Below are positions 57,703 through 64,000 of a DNA stretch of 64,000 bases, piece after piece (positions within the stretch are counted from its first letter, which is position 1; each line of letters begins with the position of its first letter). The notes beneath the pieces were generated by a model, which ran no database searches, had not been told where the DNA came from, and was given only the letters and a program-made list of their open reading frames with translations. The stretch lies in contig PWTU01000538.1 of NCBI GenBank assembly GCA_003562775.1, forward strand, positions 1 to 64,000, written 5' to 3'. The DNA is from Ignavibacteriales bacterium (lineage in GTDB: Bacteria > Bacteroidota > Ignavibacteria > T3Sed10-11). Both the position numbers and the translations under genes were made by a program.

Positions 57703-59304
57703 TCATGGAATAATTGCAAACTCACCGCCGGCACGCACAACTTCAACCAGATAACTGAGTGATGCATTCATTAATTCAATAGCCGGCGCCGGATACACAC
57801 CGAGGAATATCACGATAAGGGCAAGCGGTACGAGTGCGATCATTTCCCGTGCGTTGAGATCCGGCAGATCCGTGTACTGCTCAGGCAGTTGTCCGAGAAA
57901 TACCCGCTGCAGCGTCCACAACATATATGCAGCGGTCAGCACAATACCGGATACCGAAATAATAGCCAGTGTTCGAAACGTATCGAATGCACCGAGGAAT
58001 GAGAACAACTCGCTGACGAAACCGCTCAATCCCGGTAATCCAAGCGCCGCGAAAAATGCGACCATAACCACACCGGTATATTTCGGCATCTGATTGGCGA
58101 GACCACCGAAATCATTCAACCCGCGCTTGTGTGTCCGGTCGTAGACGACACCCACAATCAAAAAGAGCATCGCGGTAATGGTGCCGTGATTAAACATCTG
58201 CAATACGGCGCCGACCATTCCCTGTGTATTCAGCGCCGCCATACCGAGCACGACAATACCCATATGCGAGACCGATGAATAAGCAATAAGTTTTTTAAAG
58301 TCCGTTTGTGCCATCGCACACAACGCACCGTAAATAATACTGATCACTCCGAGGATTGCCATCGGATACATATAATGAATCGTAGCATCGGGGAAGATCG
58401 GATAACTGATACGGAGTAAACCGTACGTACCCATCTTAAGCAATACACCGGCAAGAATAACGCTGATCGGCGTTGGTGCTTCGACGTGTGCATCGGGCAA
58501 CCAGGTGTGGAACGGGAATAACGGTATTTTTATTGCAAAACCTATAAAAAGAAGAATCCAGGCAGCATAACTCCATGTAGTGTCGACTCCGTATAATACC
58601 GACCCGGGTTCAAAATTTGCGGGATCCATCATCATCAGGAGATTAAACGTATGTACTTTGTCACCCGTCGCAGGATCGATATAGGTAACACTGAAATAAA
58701 GCGCCAGCATTACAATAAGCATCAGTACGCTGCCGACAAAGGTATAGATAAAAAACTTGATCGCTGCGTACTCACGCCGTTCACCGCCCCATATACCGAT
58801 AAGAAAATACATCGGCAACAACATCACTTCCCAGAACACAAAGAAAAGAAAGAAATCAAGAGCTACGAAAACACCCATCATTCCGGTCGCCAACAGGAGA
58901 TAGAGTGCGAAATATCCTTTCTCGAGACGCTCGATGTTCCACGATGAAATCGCTCCGATAAAACAAATAAGCGCGGTGAGGATAACCATCAACACACTTA
59001 ACCCGTCGATACCGAGAAAGTAATTTATCTCGATTCTGCCTACCCACGGGACGGCTTCGACCGTTATCCACCGGTACATCTCCACGAATTGAAAACTTTC
59101 CGGGTCATTAATGCCGAGCCAGCTCCGGTCGAACTTAGCAAATATGATCAAGGAAAGCAGCAACTGTAAGCCGGTTGCAACTACCGTTGTTACCCGGATC
59201 GCAAGCCCGCTCCCTTTCGGGAGAAGCAAGACGACTAACATTCCCAGTACGGGAAGGAATACAACCCAGGTTAAAATTCCGATGCCAAATATTGATAATT
59301 CCAT
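57703..59304 (-). CDS. nuoM: NADH-quinone oxidoreductase subunit M
   Basis: 533 residues. FYALYLLLATGMMGVF-type region (YFALYLLLATGMMGVFVALD), VFWEVMLLPMYFLIG with the key glutamate, IKIPLFPFHTWLPDAHVEAPT and KKLIAYSSVSHMGIVVLG. Proton-pumping antiporter-like subunit of complex I. GGAGG precedes the ATG. Its stop is 19 bases from nuoN. Confidence 0.97.
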   Translation of the reverse strand: MELSIFGIGILTWVVFLPVLGMLVVLLLPKGSGLAIRVTTVVATGLQLLLSLIIFAKFDRSWLGINDPESFQFVEMYRWITVEAVPWVGRIEINYFLGIDGLSVLMVILTALICFIGAISSWNIERLEKGYFALYLLLATGMMGVFVALDFFLFFVFWEVMLLPMYFLIGIWGGERREYAAIKFFIYTFVGSVLMLIVMLALYFSVTYIDPATGDKVHTFNLLMMMDPANFEPGSVLYGVDTTWSYAAWILLFIGFAIKIPLFPFHTWLPDAHVEAPTPISVILAGVLLKMGTYGLLRISYPIFPDATIHYMYPMAILGVISIIYGALCAMAQTDFKKLIAYSSVSHMGIVVLGMAALNTQGMVGAVLQMFNHGTITAMLFLIVGVVYDRTHKRGLNDFGGLANQMPKYTGVVMVAFFAALGLPGLSGFVSELFSFLGAFDTFRTLAIISVSGIVLTAAYMLWTLQRVFLGQLPEQYTDLPDLNAREMIALVPLALIVIFLGVYPAPAIELMNASLSYLVEVVRAGGEFAIIP

Positions 59305-59346
59305 TAACGATTCATCCTCCGAAATGATGAAGCTTTGAATTCAAAC

Positions 59347-61419
59347 TTAAAATGTCCTGAATATAAAAAAGAATACTATAACACTGAATATCACAAACAT
59401 AATGTACGTCTGCACCTTACCCGTCTGAAATTTTCGCAGTATCAGTCCCGAAAATCCGGTGAAATAAGCGGAGAAGTTAACCAGTCCGTCGATAACAACA
59501 TTATCGAACCGACCGGTAAATTTCGACCACCAGCGCGTAATCGTTGCCGATCCGTTCACGATACCGTCGATAATAAAATTATCAAACCATGCCGACAGGT
59601 TTGATAATCCCATCGTCCCGTTCACAACCGATTTATCATACATTTCATCAAAATTCCATTTATTATACGATAATGAATAGAGCGGCCCGGCTGCCTTCGC
59701 AAGATTATCGGCATTCAGTTTTCTGAATTGATAGACAACAAACGCGAAAAGAATACCAAGACCGGCAATCACTATCGAAAGTATCATTGCAAGCGTATGC
59801 GCATGGTGTACCGCTTCCTTAAATACATCGGCGGCCACCGGCTGTACAACCGCAGGCACGACACTCCTCGGTCGTTCGATTGCAAAATAAAACCAGCCGG
59901 AAGTTGCACCGAATGGATTAAAGCTATAGAAAATCCAGGTCGAAAATGCAGCAAACACAATCAACGGAATGGTCATCACAGCAGGAGATTCATGGATATC
60001 GTCTAAACGCGACGGATCTGCATGATTCCCATGAAATGTAAGTATGAAGAGCCGGAACATATAAAACGCCGTCATACCCGCTACAATGAACGCAAGGAAC
60101 GGAATTAAATAATGCCCGTTAACGCTTGCAAATCCGAGCGTACCTGCAAGTATCTCATCCTTGCTGAGAAATCCCGACGTAAGCGGAACACCGGAGATTG
60201 CCAATGTAAATATAAGGAAGGTTAGATAGGTAACCGGCATTTTATTTTTCAATCCTCCCATATTTCGTATATCCTGAGGATCGGTCCGGTGATCATGTTT
60301 CTTATGCAGCGCTTCGTGCATCGCATGAATAACCGATCCGGAACCGAGGAACAAGCCGGCTTTAAACGATGCGTGTGTCACCAGATGAAAAAATCCGGCG
60401 GTATATGCACCGGTTCCCAACGCCATGACCATATAGCCGAGCTGGCTGATCGTCGAGTAAGCGAGTACTTTTTTGATATCGAATTGTGTGATTGCAATAG
60501 TCGCGGCGATGAATGCCGTAATCGCGCCGATATACGTAATCACCATAAGGGCGTCGCCGGTCATAATTGCAAAGGTTCGTGCGATCAGATAAACACCGGC
60601 GGCAACCATTGTTGCGGCGTGAATCAATGCGCTGACGGGGGTCGGACCTTCCATCGCATCGGGCAACCAGGTGTGCAGGGGAAATTGCGCCGATTTACCG
60701 ATCGCCCCGCAGAAGATTAAAATGCCTGCGGCAGTCAGCCATGCTTCACTGCCGAACGGTATCATACCTATAGCAATCGAGTCGAATATCTTTTCAAACG
60801 TAAACGTTGAAAAGGTAACGAACAATATCATAATTCCGATGAACATACCCGCGTCGCCGATGCGATTGACGATAAATGCTTTCTTGGCGGCATCGGAGGC
60901 AGACTTCTTTTCATACCAATGACCGATCAATAAATATGAACTGAGCCCGACCAGTTCCCAGAAAATGTACATCATCAGAAAATTGTGCGTTATCACGATT
61001 CCTAACATTGAAAAAGAAAACAAACCGAGATACGCAAAATACCGCGAGTACCGGACGTCTCCTTTCATATATCCGATAGAGAAAAGATGTACAAGAAAAC
61101 TTACCAGGGTAACAACAACCAGCATGACCACAGAAAGATTATCGAGCATAATGCCCAGTTCAACGGATATGGGTCCGATAAACGGAACATCTCCGAAATC
61201 TATCCAGGTAAACTGACTAATGAATGTCTCGGCAGGATATGAAATTAACTTAACGAAAAGAATGATGAACGAGAGCAGCAATGTTATGCCGAGGATACCC
61301 GTGCCGAGCCAGTCGCCATGGCGTGGCAGCCGTTTACCGAAGAAGAGCAATACTACAAAACCGAGCAACGGCAGAAATAATATATATAACGCGAACTGAA
61401 TGAGTGTATCGGATGCCAT
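59347..61419 (-). CDS. nuoL: NADH-quinone oxidoreductase subunit L
   Basis: 690 residues, the largest membrane-arm subunit, with the long lateral helix at the C-terminus. Motifs: FWELVGLSSYLLIGHW, SAQFPLHTWLPDAMEGPTPVSALIHAATMVAAG and KKVLAYSTISQLGYMV. A His/Asp-rich loop (HEALHKKHDHRTDPQDIRNMGGL) follows. No clear ribosome-binding site before the ATG, though the gene is preceded by a structured 121-base spacer. Confidence 0.97.
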   Translation of the reverse strand: MASDTLIQFALYILFLPLLGFVVLLFFGKRLPRHGDWLGTGILGITLLLSFIILFVKLISYPAETFISQFTWIDFGDVPFIGPISVELGIMLDNLSVVMLVVVTLVSFLVHLFSIGYMKGDVRYSRYFAYLGLFSFSMLGIVITHNFLMMYIFWELVGLSSYLLIGHWYEKKSASDAAKKAFIVNRIGDAGMFIGIMILFVTFSTFTFEKIFDSIAIGMIPFGSEAWLTAAGILIFCGAIGKSAQFPLHTWLPDAMEGPTPVSALIHAATMVAAGVYLIARTFAIMTGDALMVITYIGAITAFIAATIAITQFDIKKVLAYSTISQLGYMVMALGTGAYTAGFFHLVTHASFKAGLFLGSGSVIHAMHEALHKKHDHRTDPQDIRNMGGLKNKMPVTYLTFLIFTLAISGVPLTSGFLSKDEILAGTLGFASVNGHYLIPFLAFIVAGMTAFYMFRLFILTFHGNHADPSRLDDIHESPAVMTIPLIVFAAFSTWIFYSFNPFGATSGWFYFAIERPRSVVPAVVQPVAADVFKEAVHHAHTLAMILSIVIAGLGILFAFVVYQFRKLNADNLAKAAGPLYSLSYNKWNFDEMYDKSVVNGTMGLSNLSAWFDNFIIDGIVNGSATITRWWSKFTGRFDNVVIDGLVNFSAYFTGFSGLILRKFQTGKVQTYIMFVIFSVIVFFFIFRTF

Positions 61420-61540
61420 TGTGTGTAGTTCTATATATGAATAATAATTAGTATTTTTTTTTGTTAATTGTTATTGGCTCATAGTCAACCGAGCGTTGGG
61501 ATGAAGGACCATTAACAATTAACCAATAACGGTGACCAAT
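61420..61540. other. Spacer in the nuo operon with overlapping inverted words
   Basis: Two inverted pairs overlap: GTTAATTGTT (61463-61472) with AACAATTAAC (61514-61523), and GTTATTGG (61470-61477) with CCAATAAC (61523-61530). They cannot form together because the inner left arm pairs with the outer right arm, so two alternative hairpins are possible. A T8-T9 run sits beside it on the plus strand. No gene. Confidence 0.5.
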
Positions 61541-61888
61541 TCATTCCCGCAACGTGCTCACTTCATCCACGTTGACGGTACTAAACTGCTGATAAATATT
61601 AAGAACGATGGCGAGTGCAATTGCCGCTTCGGCAGCCGCCAAAATGATAACAAACAGCGCGATAAGATGACCATCGAGTGCGAGGGTCGAATACCGGGTA
61701 AAAGCAATAAAATTAACATTAGCCGCATTCAATATTAACTCGATACCCATCAAGACCATAATCACGTTCCGGCGAGTTATTACGGCGAGCAGCCCGAGAG
61801 AAAAAAGTATTGCGCTGATTATTAGAAAATGCTGTAATCCCGGCTCGGCGAGCCATTGTGGGATCTGAGCAATACAATATGCAATCAT
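61541..61888 (-). CDS. nuoK: NADH-quinone oxidoreductase subunit K
   Basis: 115 residues with three membrane segments, carrying the two conserved membrane glutamates in GIELILNAANVNFIAF and LAAAEAAIALAIVLNIY. NuoK links the quinone chamber to the antiporter-like subunits. It is 64 bases downstream of nuoJ and precedes nuoL. Confidence 0.96.
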   Translation of the reverse strand: MIAYCIAQIPQWLAEPGLQHFLIISAILFSLGLLAVITRRNVIMVLMGIELILNAANVNFIAFTRYSTLALDGHLIALFVIILAAAEAAIALAIVLNIYQQFSTVNVDEVSTLRE

Positions 61889-61952
61889 AGTTTATCTCAA
61901 GAATAATTTAATCAATCCAACCGGGTCCCGGCGTCATTCCACATAGACGCAG

Positions 61953-62465
61953 TTATTTAGCTTGCGATTTCGCCCGCTCGCGAGCGGCCATCATAACGGC
62001 GCCGATCATCGCGACAAGAAGCAGCACGCCGGCTACCTGCATCGGCAGTATAAACTCATTGACTAATAATGCGCCGATACCGTAAACCGTCGTATCCCAC
62101 TCCTGGTCGGGAATGATATTCCAATCGGTAACATAAAAAACGAAAATCAACATACCTGCAATGATTGCCGTAAATAATGTCGCCGGCAATATATTGAGCG
62201 TACCGGTTTTCATCTCAACCGAGAATACCTTCGTCGTAAGCATCACACCGAATATAATAAGCACCAGTATACCGCCTACGTATACGAGGAGCTGCGTCAC
62301 CGCAATGAAATCGGCATAGAGTAATACGTACAATGCCGCAACTCCGAAAAATGTAAACATCAGTGCAACTGCAGAGTGGATAATATTACGAGCGAATACA
62401 ACGACAAACGCCGAGACGACGGTCATTAAACCGAAAATATAAAAGAATATTGCGTAGAGATCCAT
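61953..62465 (-). CDS. nuoJ: NADH-quinone oxidoreductase subunit J
   Basis: 170 residues, five membrane segments: IFYIFGLMTVVSAFVVVFARNIIHSAVALM and YVLLYADFIAVTQLLVYVGGILVLIIFGVML are the family's most conserved helices. It ends in a basic cytoplasmic tail. Starts 5 bases after the nuoI stop. Confidence 0.96.
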   Translation of the reverse strand: MDLYAIFFYIFGLMTVVSAFVVVFARNIIHSAVALMFTFFGVAALYVLLYADFIAVTQLLVYVGGILVLIIFGVMLTTKVFSVEMKTGTLNILPATLFTAIIAGMLIFVFYVTDWNIIPDQEWDTTVYGIGALLVNEFILPMQVAGVLLLVAMIGAVMMAARERAKSQAK

Positions 62466-62470
62466 ACTTT

Positions 62471-63091
62471 TTAGGTTTCCGATTTTTTATCATCCGGTGA
62501 ACTTTTTTTCTCATCCTCACCGGATTCCTGTTTTTTTGCTTTAGGTTTTTCACCCGCCGCCTTCTTCTTCTCCTCAGGCGATTTTTTTGCAGCAGCTTTG
62601 TCCGCCTGCCATTTCTCAAATTTCCGGTTCGCCTCTTCGACCTCCGCGGGTGTCATCGTACTATAATTATAAACGAGATTGTGACGGTCGAACTCGGAGA
62701 ACTCGTATACATCGGTCATCTTTATACATTCAGTCGGACATGGGTACACGCACAATCCGCAGTAACAGCACTTTGCAATGTCGATGTCGAACTTCGTTAC
62801 CCACAGACGTTTCGGGTTTCCCGTCGAGGTAACGCCGAGATCGTCCGGCGGCACTGCTTTTACCGTTTCTATCGTAATGCAATTTACCGGACACGCCTTC
62901 GAGCATTGATCGCAGCCGATACAATCGTCCATGTTCACGTATAACCGGTTGCGTGCCCGATCGGTCAGTTCCGGTTTAACGTCGGGATACTGGATCGTCA
63001 CGGCTCTTGAAAACAGATGCCTGAACGTAACGCTCATACCGACCGCTATCGTATAAAATGAGTCCCAGATATCTTTGAAATAACGTTTCAT
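62471..63091 (-). CDS. nuoI: NADH-quinone oxidoreductase subunit I (2x 4Fe-4S)
   Basis: 206 residues. Two ferredoxin cluster motifs, CIGCDQCSKACPVNCI and CCYCGLCVYPCPTECI, bind the N6a/N6b centres that pass electrons to the quinone site. After about residue 165 comes a 40-residue tail made almost only of Lys, Glu, Ser, Asp and Pro, not present in typical NuoI and predicted disordered. AAAGGAG precedes the ATG. Confidence 0.96.
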   Translation of the reverse strand: MKRYFKDIWDSFYTIAVGMSVTFRHLFSRAVTIQYPDVKPELTDRARNRLYVNMDDCIGCDQCSKACPVNCITIETVKAVPPDDLGVTSTGNPKRLWVTKFDIDIAKCCYCGLCVYPCPTECIKMTDVYEFSEFDRHNLVYNYSTMTPAEVEEANRKFEKWQADKAAAKKSPEEKKKAAGEKPKAKKQESGEDEKKSSPDDKKSET

Positions 63092-63140
63092 AATAAAATG
63101 TACTCCTTTCTCCTCTCCGAAATCACACGCTCAATAATTT

Positions 63141-64000
63141 TCAGAATATCATTTCCCATAATGCAATTAATACAAGATTTATAAATGCTATAGGTATAAG
63201 ATACTTCCAGCATACATCCATAAGTTGATCGACCCGCAGACGGGGCAGCGTCCACCTGAGCCACATTATCACAAATATGAAAAACATACCTTTAGAAATC
63301 ATCCAGAATACGCCCCATAGCGGACCCGACATAAAGTCGCCGAACGGACTGTTCCACGCTCCGAAGAAAAGCACCGAACCGAGCAATGACACAAGGAGCA
63401 TGTCGGCGTATTCGGTTAACATAAACATACCCCATCGCATACCGGAATACTCGGTTTGAAATCCGCCTACCAGCTCCGATTCTGATTCGGGAAGATCAAA
63501 CGGCGTTCTGTTTACCTCGGCAAGCGACGATATGAAATAAAGTACGAATGCAATAAACAGGAAAGGATTGCTGAAGATTAACCAATTGAAAAGCGTTCCC
63601 GATTGCATCTCACTTATCGTCATCAGATTCAGTGTTCCTGTAACAACAATCACCGAAAGGACCGCCACGACCGTGGGCACTTCATAACTGACAATCTGTG
63701 CCGATGTCCGCATTGCGCCGAGTAACGACCATTTATTGTTCGAGGCCCAACCTCCGATCAAAATACTCAGCGTTACAATCGATGTGACGGCAAGAATATA
63801 GAATGCACCGACATCAAGGTGAGCACCTACGTACTCACTGCTAAACGGAATAACGGCAAACGCAGCATATGCCCCCATAAATGCAAGATACGGAGCAAAT
63901 CTAAATAAGTGTTTATCCGCACGAGCTGGGACAATATCCTCCTTTTGTATCATCTTTATCATATCGGCAATGGTCTGCGCCCAGCCGTGCCATCCACCGG
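63141..64000 (-). CDS. nuoH: NADH-quinone oxidoreductase subunit H (5' end outside window)
   Basis: The frame stays open to the right edge; upstream of the ATG at 63962 it continues with GWAQTIADMIKM, the normal NuoH N-terminal region, so the true start lies beyond 64000. About 285 codons are visible. Conserved blocks: KEDIVPARADKHLF, AQIVSYEVPTVVAV, AEVNRTPFDLPESESELVGGFQTEYSGMRW. NuoH forms part of the quinone-binding site. Its stop is 50 bases from nuoI. Confidence 0.95.
   Translation of the reverse strand, partial: GGWHGWAQTIADMIKMIQKEDIVPARADKHLFRFAPYLAFMGAYAAFAVIPFSSEYVGAHLDVGAFYILAVTSIVTLSILIGGWASNNKWSLLGAMRTSAQIVSYEVPTVVAVLSVIVVTGTLNLMTISEMQSGTLFNWLIFSNPFLFIAFVLYFISSLAEVNRTPFDLPESESELVGGFQTEYSGMRWGMFMLTEYADMLLVSLLGSVLFFGAWNSPFGDFMSGPLWGVFWMISKGMFFIFVIMWLRWTLPRLRVDQLMDVCWKYLIPIAFINLVLIALWEMIF

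Overview
The window reads as the chromosome of a Gram-negative, respiring bacterium of the FCB (Bacteroidetes/Chlorobi) assemblage. The evidence is lipoprotein signal peptides, outer-membrane beta-barrel proteins with aromatic C-termini, a DUF6588-type protein, an AddAB-style recombination nuclease and a proton-pumping complex I. This placement is inferred from gene content; no rRNA gene is present to test it. Genes are densely packed, many start/stop pairs overlap by 4 or 8 bases, and Shine-Dalgarno sequences are common. I see no CRISPR array, insertion sequence or prophage.

Layout. 0-11.8 kb (+): tail of an unknown gene, two crotonase-family genes (one with a C-terminal zinc ribbon), addA-addB, a DUF255/thioredoxin-fold protein, a DUF4160/DUF2442 pair and a TauE/SafE-like membrane protein. 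11.8-14.4 kb (-): paaABCD, the phenylacetyl-CoA epoxidase genes without a nearby paaE. 14.4-14.9 kb (-): a second small-gene pair (DUF2283 plus a DUF4258-like protein). 15-20.8 kb: an oligopeptide-type ABC transporter, the two ATPases diverging from the binding protein and two permeases.

20.8-31.9 kb (+) is the most distinctive region. It encodes a Ser/Thr kinase-AAA-TPR protein, a ZU5-like lipoprotein, a TPR protein, a sigma-54 activator with a pseudo-receiver domain, a GAF histidine kinase, and then second copies of the lipoprotein and the GAF kinase. Three matching -24/-12 sigma-54 promoter-like sequences precede lipoprotein 1, the activator and lipoprotein 2. Each has a TGTA...TACA dyad upstream that could be the activator site. 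A fourth -24/-12 sequence precedes dnaK. This looks like a self-contained sigma-54 signalling locus with a duplicated output/kinase module.

31.9-40.4 kb: a very large outer-membrane protein, a small secreted protein, an alpha/beta-hydrolase lipoprotein lying between tRNA-Leu(CAA) and a degenerate copy of that tRNA's 3' end, and a three-gene surface operon (barrel protein, S41 peptidase, PD40 propeller protein). 40.5-46 kb: an SLC13 transporter translationally coupled to a cNMP-domain histidine kinase and a response regulator, then a hybrid histidine kinase. 46-54.6 kb: thiI, a small repeat protein, clpB, dnaK, birA and coaX. 54.6-56.1 kb: two envelope proteins. 56.2-64 kb (-): the complex I genes nuoHIJKLMN, with nuoH running off the right edge.

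Taken together, the window combines aerobic aromatic breakdown (paaABCD and crotonases), NADH respiration, peptide uptake, chaperones and an unusually dense set of sensory kinases.
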